A stretch of DNA of 64,000 nucleotides from Pseudopedobacter sp035496935 (GCA_035496935.1 DATJED010000014.1:62001-126000), one strand, 5' to 3'. Shown: positions 28,087 through 36,343, counted from the first letter of the stretch. The notes: generated from the sequence alone by a model not told the origin. Translations and numbers: made by a program.

Positions 28087-29736
28087 ATGATTGGAACTTT
28101 AGATTTAACCATCATCATTCTTTATATACTAGCTATTGTTGGTATTGGACTATGGGCCGGACTTAGGGGTAAAAAAAATAATCAATCCGACTCTGCCGGA
28201 GAATATTTCTTAGCGGGTAAATCTTTGCGTTGGCCAGTTATTGGTTTAGCCTTATTTGCTACCAATATATCCTGTGTACATTTAGTAAGCTTGGCACAAA
28301 GTGGTTTTGACACCGGCTTACTCAACGGAAACTTTGAGTGGATGGCCGCCTTTGTACTGATTTTGTTAGCTGTTGTTTTTGCTCCCTTTTACATCAAATC
28401 TGGAGTGAGTACACTTCCGGATTTTTTGGAAAAAAGATATGACAAATCTAGCAGGGATTGGCTGGCTATTATATCAGTTATTTCTGCTGTTATAGTGCAT
28501 ATTGCTTTTTCTTTATTAGCTGGCGGCATTGTTTTGCAAACGCTTTTCGGAGTAAATATGTACACCAGTGTGATCATCATTTCAATTTTAACTGCTATTT
28601 ATACCATACTGGGTGGCTTAAGGGCGGTAGTGGTAACAGAGTCAATTCAAACTATTGTTTTATTGGTAGGCGCTGTGATTATGAGCATCGCGGCATACTT
28701 TAAAATGGGTGGTTGGGAGCCAATGGTAAATGTTTTAAGCGAAACTCACCATTTAGAAAAGCTATCTATGATGCGCCCTCAAGGTGATGAAAGCGGAATG
28801 CCTTGGTACGCCGTTTTTTTAGGCTATCCAATTATTGGAATTTGGTATTGGTGTGCAGACCAAACCATAGTTCAAAGGGTATTAGGTGCTAAAAATGAGA
28901 ACCACGCCAGAATGGGTCCTATTTTTTGTGGGTTCATTAAAATCTTACCGGTTTTCATTTTTGTTATGCCTGGACTTTTCTCTTATACCTTGGCAGAAAG
29001 CGGAAAACTTGATCTTAGTTCTATTACGACACTAGTTAACGGAACAAAAATAGTAAATAGTAAAGGAATTTATACTTTAATGATTACCCAACTAGTACCT
29101 AGTGGATTAATTGGTCTTTTAGTTGCCGCTTTACTTTCTGGTTTAATGAGTCAGATTTCTGGAGCATTAAACTCCATTTCAACACTAACCAGTTATGATA
29201 TTTATTTAAGATACCGTCCAGAAACTTCACCAAAAAAACTGGTGAAAGTTGGCAAAATAGCCGCGGCTGTTTCTGTGGTAGTATCTCTTTGTTTATTGCC
29301 TTTACTAAACAGTTACGAAAGTATTTTTAACGGTTTAAACGACATCATTGCACACATTGCCCCCCCAATAACCTGTGTTTTTCTGTTAGGGATTTTTTGG
29401 AAAAAAGCTTCTGCAATGTCGGCTAAACTTACCTTATGGATAGGATCGGCAATGGGCGTAATTGTTTTTGCTATTAATAAGTTATTGCAAGAATCATTTA
29501 TTGGACAAATTCCATTTATGATGATGGCTTTTTATCTCTTTTGCTTTTGCTTAATTATCCAAATAAGCACCTCCTTAATTTATCCGGTTGAGCATACTGA
29601 TGTAAGCAGCAAGTTATATTGGGAACGTCCGCTTGAAGCTTTAGATGCGAAGGGATGGTCGGGTCTAGGGAATTATAAATTATTATCAATTATCCTATTT
29701 TTAATAATGGCTTTGTTATTCTACACTTTTAGATAA
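28087..29736 (+). CDS. Sodium/solute symporter (SSS family), likely L-fucose carrier
   Basis: A 549-residue membrane protein with about 14 hydrophobic segments and the SSS/SGLT marks GEYFLAGKSLRWPVIGLALFATNIS, DFLEKRYDKSS, AIYTILGGLRAVVVTE and LLSGLMSQISGALNS. It ends the L-fucose operon 18 bases after fucD, so sodium-coupled uptake of L-fucose (or a close analogue) is the natural inference. It is a different subgroup from the symporter at 20047-21648, being longer and much diverged. No terminator was seen in the 119 bases after it. Confidence 0.87.
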   Translation: MIGTLDLTIIILYILAIVGIGLWAGLRGKKNNQSDSAGEYFLAGKSLRWPVIGLALFATNISCVHLVSLAQSGFDTGLLNGNFEWMAAFVLILLAVVFAPFYIKSGVSTLPDFLEKRYDKSSRDWLAIISVISAVIVHIAFSLLAGGIVLQTLFGVNMYTSVIIISILTAIYTILGGLRAVVVTESIQTIVLLVGAVIMSIAAYFKMGGWEPMVNVLSETHHLEKLSMMRPQGDESGMPWYAVFLGYPIIGIWYWCADQTIVQRVLGAKNENHARMGPIFCGFIKILPVFIFVMPGLFSYTLAESGKLDLSSITTLVNGTKIVNSKGIYTLMITQLVPSGLIGLLVAALLSGLMSQISGALNSISTLTSYDIYLRYRPETSPKKLVKVGKIAAAVSVVVSLCLLPLLNSYESIFNGLNDIIAHIAPPITCVFLLGIFWKKASAMSAKLTLWIGSAMGVIVFAINKLLQESFIGQIPFMMMAFYLFCFCLIIQISTSLIYPVEHTDVSSKLYWERPLEALDAKGWSGLGNYKLLSIILFLIMALLFYTFR

Positions 29737-29855
29737 ACTTATACCCTTTTCAGAACTACAAAACATGTTTGTGGCCAACTTAAAAATCTGAAAAAGCTAT
29801 TGGGTACTTGCTTATTACTAGAGGAAAATTTGATGTAGGTATTTCTAACAGCGGT

Positions 29856-30589
29856 TTAAGGTATATTCATACTTCTTGCCAACAAATCGAAATCAGTTAA
29901 TTTTTTCTTTTTACCGAGATTCACATTGAGCAGGACATAAGCAGGGCTAAGATTTACTCCTTGGTCTGTGTGCAGTACGGAAAAGTTTTTCAGATGAATA
30001 TCGTTGTTTCCTCTTAAGTAAGAAAATAATACCTGCTCAAAATAAGTCAATGCATCAAAACCGGTTTGGGTGCAGTATTTCAGGATGAGCTTTCCAATCT
30101 TTTCATAAGATCCCTTGTATTTATTTTCTGTTAATAACTCAGAAAGTTGGCAGAAATCTTCCATATGAACTTTTTGGCCTTTCACCCTGTCAAACCGTTT
30201 GGCCAAATAAACTAGATTACCGTCTGAGGCTTCCATTAAATTGTGAGCGCTAGTAGGCATTTTAAAGAGACTAGCCAAGTGCATGGTCAAGTCCTCAACT
30301 TGTGGCATTTCCGGAAAATCAGGATGCTGTGGTTTGAGTATGTATTCTCCCCAAAGCCCTACTATAGTCAACCGGTTCTGTTCTTTCTTCTTTTCCAGTG
30401 TAACGGAGAGTTTAGGCTGAACTCAGGTCATAGCAATCCCTTCGTTGATGGTTTGCTCAGCCAACGATTTCAGTAGCTTACTGTTTAATTCTAGCTCAGG
30501 TACTTTGGTAGCACCAAAAAACGCCTTGAACATTTTTCATGATAGGAGGATGTACCCGCATCCTGATAACAAAACCGACATTTTGCCAT
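29856..30589 (-). pseudogene. Broken HipT/HipA-like Ser/Thr kinase toxin
   Basis: The original start is an ATG at 30589, giving MAKCRFCYQDAG and then, in a shifted frame, CSRRFFG, VPELELNSKLLKSLAEQ, GVQPKLSV, GEYILKPQ, LAKRFDR and GNNDIHLKNFS, all HipA-kinase marks. Damage seen: a one-base loss in the run of A at 30516-30521; a TGA at 30425-30423 where GVQPKLS should begin with Gly; an Asp-to-Val change in LSPAYVLL, where HipA kinases keep the metal-binding Asp; a likely internal deletion after it; and a TAA at 29858-29856 before the expected C-terminus. The gene is a dead toxin. Its HipA N-terminal subdomain is encoded separately upstream, as in HipBST systems. Confidence 0.85.
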
Positions 30590-30591
30590 AA

Positions 30592-30889
30592 CTAATCTTT
30601 CTCAGGTCTAACTGTTACCGCCCCAATTTTATCCCTGCATGTCAAAAGCAACAGTGCAAACCGGTCATTGCTTTTGACATCCAGTGTGTTGTTGCCAAAT
30701 CCAATAACCTACCCTCAGGTATCAATCCGTCAAAAGAAGCAAAAGCACTTTACTTTCATATTTTAAAGAGGAAAGCGGAAGTGTTAAGCTCACGGGCTTT
30801 GCGTTTTCATTTTCTAAATATTCGGTTTGGTAACTAAATTCGTAACCCTCATCAGTTTCCGCAATTATCCTCGCCAGCGTGTTACTCAT
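30592..30889 (-). pseudogene. Broken HipS-like protein (HipA N-terminal subdomain)
   Basis: The ATG at 30889 starts MSNTLARIIAETDEGYEF and goes on to KPVSLTLPL, then frame is lost. Restoring one base in the T-run (plus-strand 30741-30744) gives FASFDGLIPEG, and one more near 30680 gives THWDVKSNDRFALLLLTCRDKIGAVTV before the TAG at 30594-30592. That is a complete HipA N-terminal subdomain of about 100 residues, as in HipS, the small antitoxin of E. coli-type HipBST. It overlaps the end of the HipB-like gene by eight bases and stops two bases before the HipT start, so the three genes were one operon. Confidence 0.82.
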
Positions 30890-31085
30890 CCTCTTTTACT
30901 TTTGATATCACTCCTAGTTCTGCGCCGAACAGCATCAAAACTTGATTGACCTTATCCATTCTTAATGTCGGCTTTCCTTGTTTCATCTCACGGACAACTC
31001 TTAGTCCGACCCCAGCTTTTAAAGCGAGATCCTCCTGAGTGAGATTTAAGGCTTTCCCTTTGCTCTTTAAATATTCTGACAACAT
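30882..31085 (-). CDS. HipB-like HTH (XRE family) repressor, intact
   Basis: A 67-residue protein with an XRE helix-turn-helix: LTQEDLALKAGVGLRVVREM (19-38), then KPTLRMDKVNQVLMLFGAELG. It is the first gene of a HipBST-like operon whose two other genes are broken. The two palindromes upstream (31091-31144) look like its operators, so the repressor function may persist without the toxin. The stop overlaps the start of the HipS-like remnant. Confidence 0.85.
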   Translation of the reverse strand: MLSEYLKSKGKALNLTQEDLALKAGVGLRVVREMKQGKPTLRMDKVNQVLMLFGAELGVISKVKEDE

Positions 31086-31090
31086 ATCTA

Positions 31091-31104
31091 TACCCTTTCG
31101 GGTA
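31091..31104. promoter_or_regulatory. HipB-type operator, copy 1
   Basis: A perfect inverted repeat TACCC-TTTC-GGGTA lies six bases before the start of the HipB-like gene. A second copy lies at 31131-31144 and the two centres are exactly 40 bases apart, close to four helix turns, which suits cooperative binding. Confidence 0.75.
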
Positions 31105-31130
31105 CAGATATAAAATAAATTATCTAATTA

Positions 31131-31144
31131 TACCCTATCGGGAC
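31131..31144. promoter_or_regulatory. HipB-type operator, copy 2
   Basis: TACCC-TATC-GGGAC, the same inverted repeat with two mismatches in the right arm. It overlaps the region just before the stop of the DUF4143 ATPase gene and is in phase with copy 1. Confidence 0.65.
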
Positions 31145-31146
31145 TA

Positions 31147-32334
31147 TCAATTCTGTATAAACCCACCCCAAATAAGGCCATCAAACAATTTTACAGGATG
31201 TCTCCCTATCACATGATTATTATTAATATCAATGTTTTCGGAAATAGTATTTAAATTTTTTAAATCTGCTTCTGTAGCCGTTTCTTTCACTTCAAAGCAC
31301 ATTTTTTTGTTAAGTATGAAATCGATTTCCTTTCCCGTTTTTAATTGGTAATAAGCGATACCTCCAAAATGAAGCAATTGGTTGAACACTGCGTTTTCAA
31401 ACAAAGAACCGCTACCTGCCTGGGCAGAAACTGCTGCAATTCCATTATCCAAAAAGTAAACTTTCCTAGCTTTTGTGATCTCCCTGTCAGGGCTATATGA
31501 TAATACTGGAATGGTACGGATCAGATAACTTTGTTCTAAGAGATCGAGATAATTTTCAACTGTTGGGCGGGAAATTCCTGTAAGACTTGTGAGTTTAGAA
31601 ACATCAAGTTTGGTTCCAATACGTACGGCCAAAAGTTTCATCAGTTTATAAAGATTGGCAGGGTTTCGGATATCGGACAATAGCGCAATATCGAAATTTA
31701 TGTAAGAGCTAATAATATCCTGAATCATATCCTTTTTATGCTCTATGGATGAAGAAAGTACCACTTCAGGAAATCCTCCATAGTTGATATAAGATTCATA
31801 ATAGTTCTTCAAACGCTCATATTCTGATTTTACGAACACACCAGCATTTTCCAACGAGAGAGGAGAGGTAGAGACACCATTAAATGAAAGCAGTTCATTG
31901 AAACTGAGAGGATAGACTTCGAACAGTTTTTTTCTACCGGCTAAAGATTCCGAAAACATGTTTTTCATGTAGTAGGCACTAGAACCGGTTACGATAAACT
32001 TGATGTCATAGGTATCATATAGGTATTTCAATACACTCGGTAAATTAGGCACCAGTTGAATCTCATCAATTGCAATCAAAACCTTTTCTTTAAAATCAGC
32101 TCCTTGTTGCGTCAATGCAAAAATTATGGTTTCATAATTTGGTTCGGAAAACAGAGTACGGTTATCCATTCGTTCCAAATCAAAATAGTATTTCTGACTT
32201 ATCACTGAATCCTGCATCAATTGTTTGACCAATGTCGTTTTACCTGTACGCCTCATTCCTGTTAGAACAGTAATCTGCTTTTGTCCTAAATGGTTCAAAA
32301 GTGCCGGATAAATACTTCTATTATAAAAATTCAT
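31147..32334 (-). CDS. AAA-type ATPase with C-terminal DUF4143
   Basis: The frame extends to 32436, but the ATG at 32334 (MNFYNRSIYPALL) is the normal start of this family, giving 395 residues. Walker A is GMRRTGKTT at about 23-31 and Walker B is VLIAIDEIQLV. A winged-helix-like middle (TSLTGISRPTVENYLDLLEQSYLI) is followed by the DUF4143 end, with GKEIDFIL and MCFEVKET resembling a PD-(D/E)XK nuclease fold. These proteins are widespread in bacteria and their function is not settled; many sit in mobile or defence-like islands. Here it neighbours the broken HipBST module and an integrase remnant. Confidence 0.85.
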   Translation of the reverse strand: MNFYNRSIYPALLNHLGQKQITVLTGMRRTGKTTLVKQLMQDSVISQKYYFDLERMDNRTLFSEPNYETIIFALTQQGADFKEKVLIAIDEIQLVPNLPSVLKYLYDTYDIKFIVTGSSAYYMKNMFSESLAGRKKLFEVYPLSFNELLSFNGVSTSPLSLENAGVFVKSEYERLKNYYESYINYGGFPEVVLSSSIEHKKDMIQDIISSYINFDIALLSDIRNPANLYKLMKLLAVRIGTKLDVSKLTSLTGISRPTVENYLDLLEQSYLIRTIPVLSYSPDREITKARKVYFLDNGIAAVSAQAGSGSLFENAVFNQLLHFGGIAYYQLKTGKEIDFILNKKMCFEVKETATEADLKNLNTISENIDINNNHVIGRHPVKLFDGLIWGGFIQN

Positions 32335-32650
32335 TACTAAAATTAAAGTATACATCAAAAATAGTAAAACTAATTTTAAAATACATATAAAATTTAATTT
32401 AAAAGCGAAAGCTTTTAGCGCATATAACAGAATCAATTTTATATGATCTCGAAAAAATTCAAACCATAACTTAACAGTTCAAACTGTTTAAATAGTAAGT
32501 AATAAGAAACCAAAAGTTATTGCAACAATCATTTTAAATCAGTATTTTTACTTTAGTCACAAGGAATTAACTTGATGTGAAATTTATGTGTGAAATTCGG
32601 GAATTTCCAGACCATAAAACCACAAAATATTGAAAATAAGATAATTAAAT

Positions 32651-32678
32651 GGATAGGTTCAAGTCCCGTCCATTCCGC
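32651..32678 (+). other. tRNA 3'-end fragment, probable attachment site
   Basis: The bases GGTTCAAGTCCC at 32656-32667 form a T-loop (TTCAAGT) with part of its stem, and CCATTCC-G follows as an acceptor 3' strand with discriminator G. No D-arm, anticodon arm or 5' acceptor strand is present upstream, so it is not an intact tRNA. Such fragments mark integration at a tRNA 3' end, and a tyrosine recombinase remnant lies 250 bases downstream. The amino-acid identity cannot be told. Confidence 0.5.
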
Positions 32679-32701
32679 TTAAAGCAATGTTAAAAACAAC
32701 T

Positions 32702-32736
32702 AAAAGCCTGTAAATTAAACGTTTACAGGCTTTTTT
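32702..32736 (+). terminator. Intrinsic terminator after the tRNA fragment
   Basis: A perfect 13-base stem (AAAAGCCTGTAAA at 32702-32714 and TTTACAGGCTTTT at 32722-32734) with a seven-base loop runs into six T. It was probably the terminator of the original tRNA gene. Confidence 0.85.
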
Positions 32737-32924
32737 GTTTTACAGAAAACACCAAATTATTCAAAATTCACCATAAAAAAGGTGAGCAATTCGGTGAGCA
32801 TAAATAAACAATATCAATGCTCACCAGAAACCTCATAAGCAACTGATTTATAAGATGTTCAATAGCTAAACATCTTGAATGTGATTGACAGAATTGATAT
32901 TTTTGTTACACTTTAAATCATTTA

Positions 32925-33892
32925 ATGATGAGAACTAATCTCAACCTTCTTTTCTTCTTAAAAAAGAGAATCAACTACAAAAGCGGTCCAGTTGCTATTT
33001 ATGTAAGATTTACCGTCGACGGCCAAAGAGCTGAAGCTTCCACAGGAAAAACCTGCGACCCAAAAAATGGAATTCAAAAGCCAGAAGAGCATCCGGCACT
33101 AAAGAAGACGTTAAAAGCTTGAATGCTCATCTGGACGGTTTACAATCGCAGATTTTGGAAATGCACAAGTGGATGGTATTAAACGACGAGCGTATCACTG
33201 CAGAGAATTTAAAAAACAGATTTATCGGGAAAGCTGAAAAAGTCAGAACCTTGCTATCCGTATTTGAAGAGCATAATCAAAAAATGAGAAGTTTAGTTGG
33301 ACGGGAGTTTGAAAAAAGCACTCTTCAACGTTATGAGACCGCCTTAATGCACACTCGTGATTTTATGGAATGGAAATATAGTATTTCTGATATTCCGGTA
33401 AGCAAAATCAATTTTGAGTTTTTAAATGAATTCGAATATTATTTAAGGAGCGTCCGAAATTGTGCAAACAATTCAGCAATAAAATACATCAAGAATTTAG
33501 GGAAGATTGTTCGTATCTGTTTAGGAAATGGATGGCTTACTGTAGACCCATATATAAATTACAAACCTAAAACAACTAAAGTCCATCGCGTAGTTTTAAC
33601 CAAAGATGACTTAACAAATATTGCCGAGAAACAATTTTCCATTGAAAGGTTAGATCAGGTTAGGGACATATTTTTGTTTAGCTGTTATACTGGATTGGCT
33701 TATGTTGATGTCAAAAAGTTGAAACGCTCCGAGATAGAAAAAGGAATTGATGGGAAATTATGGATTTACACCCACAGGCAGAAAACAGATAGCCTTTCAA
33801 GGATTCCACTGCTTCCAGTGGCATTATCGATTATCCAGAAATATGAAGACCACCCTCAATGTTTACCTAACAAATTCGTTCTAAAAGCTTAA
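32925..33892 (+). pseudogene. Tyrosine recombinase/integrase, frameshifted and 3'-truncated
   Basis: The first part (from ATG 32925) reads MMRTNLNLLFFLKKRINYKSG, the Arm DNA-binding domain of Bacteroidota site-specific integrases. Frame is lost at a run of six A (33062-33067); adding one A restores DPKKWNSKARRASGTKEDVKSLNAHLDG and joins the second part. That part holds the SAM-like core-binding domain (LLSVFEEHNQKM to GNGWLTVDPY) and the start of the catalytic domain (FSCYTGLAYVDVKKL, HRQKTDSLSRIPLLP). It ends at 33892 without the HxxR box, the LGH motif or the catalytic Tyr, which lie about 60-90 residues further on in this family. It is a remnant of a mobile element. Confidence 0.88.
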
Positions 33893-33923
33893 TCATCGTC
33901 CATAAATCCAGAGCATAGCTCTT

Positions 33924-35006
33924 TTAATTATAGTTTTCAGCTTGTGCTAGTAGGGCATAAATTTCTATCATTGCAGCCTGGTCTATCAATCGTTTCTCTG
34001 AGCGTGTGCCCACCAAATTATTTCCGTCACGTTCCTTTTCCCATATAGCGTCTGCATCTGTTTTAAAAAAGTTAATCCAATTTGGATTTTTATCAATCTT
34101 GTAGAGCTCAAGAAACCCCCTTAGCATCACGGCATTAAACCAGTATTCGTTAGGTAGTCTGCCGTTCTTAAAAAAATGTGCCCGTGATGCTTTAGCTACA
34201 CGTTTAGCTTCTTGAAGATACTTTGCATCCTTTGTAATATTGTATAGAATAACCGCTGATTGCAACATAGTGCCACTGTTATAAGCGTAGGTGTTTTTAT
34301 TAATTTTTAAAGACGGAATCTGGATGTTATCCCAGTAAACCCCTTCGGGGGATTGTAAATGCTTTTTTGTCCAATCGTATACATCAATTGCAGTTGTTAA
34401 ATAAGCAGTTTTTTTAGGGTTTTGCTGATATAACTTTAAGGCAACTAAAACTCCCGGACCGTTTGAACAGGTGTTTTTAGTGGTAAAATCCTTTTCACGC
34501 CAGTAGATTCCTCCACCCGCAACAGAATCAAGACCAAAAAGCATAAAATCGTAAATTTTCTTCGACTCCTTAAGATATTTCCTTTTCCTGTTACGGCAAA
34601 AAGCATCCATATATGCTATCGCTATCCATTGGTTGTCATCGTAATATTTTGTGGTAACCTTCTCTTTGGTAACATAAGCCTGATAGGCGGGTACAGGTTC
34701 AGTATTAATCCAATATTTGTCAATAGCTTTTACAACAGGCTTCATCGCTTTTTCCCGTCGTTTTAGCACTTCTACTTCATTGGTTGCCTGTATATATGCA
34801 CATAAAGGCCAAAGCCATGAATATTTGTTCGCGTTTTTAATGCTATCTGTAGTTTCATAGTATAACGAAGCTTTTTTTGCTCTTAAATTTTGATCAATAG
34901 CCGACTGTAATTGGCTAATACGGCTTAGATATACTGTTTGCTGAGCGGAAACTGAGGCCGATAAAAAAATCGCAAAAGCAAATACCATCACTTTCTTAAT
35001 AATCAT
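33924..35006 (-). CDS. GH76 endo-alpha-1,6-mannanase family protein, secreted
   Basis: A 360-residue protein with a signal peptide ending SVSAQ. It has the (alpha/alpha)6 helical repeat pattern of GH76 and the family's paired catalytic aspartates at Asp123-Asp124 in YYDDNQWIAIAY. SNGPGVLVALKL and TYAYNSGTMLQSAVILY are further typical helices. GH76 enzymes cut alpha-1,6-mannan backbones of yeast and fungal cell walls or of bacterial glycans. No lipobox is present, so it is probably periplasmic or secreted. It lies downstream of ROK and LacI genes and 3.5 kb from a GH92 alpha-mannosidase, which supports an alpha-mannan role. Confidence 0.92.
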   Translation of the reverse strand: MIIKKVMVFAFAIFLSASVSAQQTVYLSRISQLQSAIDQNLRAKKASLYYETTDSIKNANKYSWLWPLCAYIQATNEVEVLKRREKAMKPVVKAIDKYWINTEPVPAYQAYVTKEKVTTKYYDDNQWIAIAYMDAFCRNRKRKYLKESKKIYDFMLFGLDSVAGGGIYWREKDFTTKNTCSNGPGVLVALKLYQQNPKKTAYLTTAIDVYDWTKKHLQSPEGVYWDNIQIPSLKINKNTYAYNSGTMLQSAVILYNITKDAKYLQEAKRVAKASRAHFFKNGRLPNEYWFNAVMLRGFLELYKIDKNPNWINFFKTDADAIWEKERDGNNLVGTRSEKRLIDQAAMIEIYALLAQAENYN

Positions 35007-35358
35007 AGCTTCTATATAGTATTTAAAAGATTAAAATAATGGTAAAATTTAGTTTTAAATTTAGACTAACTATCTTTTGTCCAAATTTTCGATACTTCAC
35101 CACGGCATTTTTTAAAGGCAATCTCTACGTTGGTTACATGCCGAGTTATCACAAAGTTTCTAGTCGCTTATTTTTTACAGAAAAATCTATAGTTGTATCC
35201 ATGGTGTCCGGAAACAGTGATTAAAACAGCCAAGCCAATTTTTTATTTTACATTAGCCGTAATTCTCTGATGGTTTCCTCAATCGCGGGACCTGAAAAGT
35301 TACAAGTCGCTTCATTAATTAAAATGCTACGATTTAGTAAATCAAACCGATTTTTATT
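35007..35358. other. 352-base intergenic region upstream of the GH76 gene
   Basis: No convincing gene is seen; a 61-codon frame at 35039-35224 has no recognisable character. At the far end two imperfect CG-centred sequences (CTACGATTTAG near 35327 and AAACCGATTT near 35344) resemble the LacI-type palindrome at 36305, but neither is symmetrical enough to call. Confidence 0.45.
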
Positions 35359-36270
35359 TCAAAGATTGTTTCCGCCGAAAGCGTGTTGACCCTTAAGATG
35401 AGATTCAACGTCAGTGAAGCTGTATGCAGCACCTATTAAGGCGGCGTACTCCCATAAAGTACTTTGGAAAATAGTTACACCTTTATTTTCTAAATGTTCT
35501 ACTAACGATCCTTTAAAAACATCCATACATCTCGCAATATTGCCGCCAATTATGATTACGTCGGTATTTTCCTCTTCGGAGAATCTATTTAAGAACATGC
35601 CTAAATTGCTTCCAAACTCAGAAAATAGTTTATTTCTTAAATCCTCATCAGGTTCTGACAATAATGCTTCTACATTTTTAAGCTGCTTACCGCACAACTC
35701 TGCATACCTCCTATGAAACCAGCGTGTAGATATAAAATCCTCTGCTATTCCGCCCTTCATCGGTAAAATAGCCTTAAAAACGTCTGTAGTTATTCCGTTG
35801 AGACTTGTTGCTGATCCGAGGCCGGTCCCTAATGTTACGCCTATTACTTTTACTCCGCTTGGTATTTTTAGAGCGGCAACTTCGCCATGTAAAAAAGCTT
35901 CCGCATCATTACGAAATAATATATTTGATTGTGGCACAGACAAGTAAGAGGAAAGCAAGGCTTTAATGTTCAGTCCGTAAATTGCATCGTATTTATTTAA
36001 ACCCTTTATGTACGAAATACCATTTGCATAATCAAAAGGCCCCGGCATGGCAATCCCTATTTTAACATTATAAGGGTTTGTACTACCGATAACATCTTTT
36101 AAAACTAGCCCCCAAGTGCTTAGGATGACCTCGGCCGACCCTAACGAATCAACTTTCTTCCTAATCAGTGTATCTTCTTTTATAGAATGTCCCTCAGACA
36201 ACTCTGCCACGGTAATATGCGACCCGCCAATATCCACTCCGATTAGCTTTCCAGAGAATTTGTTTTTCAT
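35359..36270 (-). CDS. ROK-family sugar kinase
   Basis: A 303-residue cytoplasmic protein. The phosphate motif is LIGVDIGGSHITVAEL (9-24), the sugar site includes FRNDAEAFLHGE, and GVTLGTGLGSA forms the second phosphate loop. The C-terminal DVIIIGGNIAR completes the ASKHA fold. The cysteine zinc motif usual in ROK proteins (CxCGxxGC) is missing; a single Cys lies in AELCGKQL. It lacks a DNA-binding domain, so it is a kinase rather than a ROK repressor. The gene has its own CG-centred operator and follows the LacI gene, so it probably phosphorylates the sugar released by this region, possibly mannose or glucose. Confidence 0.85.
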   Translation of the reverse strand: MKNKFSGKLIGVDIGGSHITVAELSEGHSIKEDTLIRKKVDSLGSAEVILSTWGLVLKDVIGSTNPYNVKIGIAMPGPFDYANGISYIKGLNKYDAIYGLNIKALLSSYLSVPQSNILFRNDAEAFLHGEVAALKIPSGVKVIGVTLGTGLGSATSLNGITTDVFKAILPMKGGIAEDFISTRWFHRRYAELCGKQLKNVEALLSEPDEDLRNKLFSEFGSNLGMFLNRFSEEENTDVIIIGGNIARCMDVFKGSLVEHLENKGVTIFQSTLWEYAALIGAAYSFTDVESHLKGQHAFGGNNL

Positions 36271-36303
36271 TTTGAATCTAAACTCGGTTAAAGCGCAAGT
36301 ATA

Positions 36304-36317
36304 TTAAATCGATTTAG
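36304..36317. promoter_or_regulatory. LacI-type operator before the ROK kinase gene
   Basis: TTAAATCGATTTAG contains the perfect palindrome TAAATCGATTTA (36305-36316), with the central CG typical of LacI-family operators. It is 34 bases before the ROK start. A -7 box TATATTTG (minus strand, 36331-36324) lies just upstream, so a bound repressor would block transcription. A near copy precedes PUL 2 at 55216-55227. Confidence 0.75.
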
Positions 36318-36343
36318 CAAAAACAAATATAATTCCGATAAAG

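Larger units (their letters stand above)
32335..32924. other. 590-base intergenic region at an island edge
   Basis: No gene is supported. The region holds the 3' part of a tRNA (about 32651-32678) followed by an intrinsic terminator (32702-32736), then AT-rich leader DNA before the integrase remnant at 32925. Confidence 0.6.

Noticed and set aside
29856..30371. The 171-codon frame as a functional small kinase
   Set aside because: Its apparent start is a TTG inside the HipT coding region, it lacks the N-terminal part of the kinase, and the metal-binding Asp is Val.
32651..32678. Possible intact tRNA gene
   Set aside because: Only the T-loop half and acceptor 3' strand are present. The 70 bases upstream hold no anticodon arm or matching 5' acceptor strand.
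35039..35224. A 61-codon plus-strand open frame between the GH76 and ROK genes
   Set aside because: No signal peptide, no recognisable domain and no ribosome-binding context. It spans most of the region where the GH76 promoter must be.
35327..35355. CG-centred sequences near the ROK stop as LacI operators for GH76
   Set aside because: Only half-sites match the palindrome at 36305. They are more than 300 bases from the GH76 start and have no -7 box beside them.
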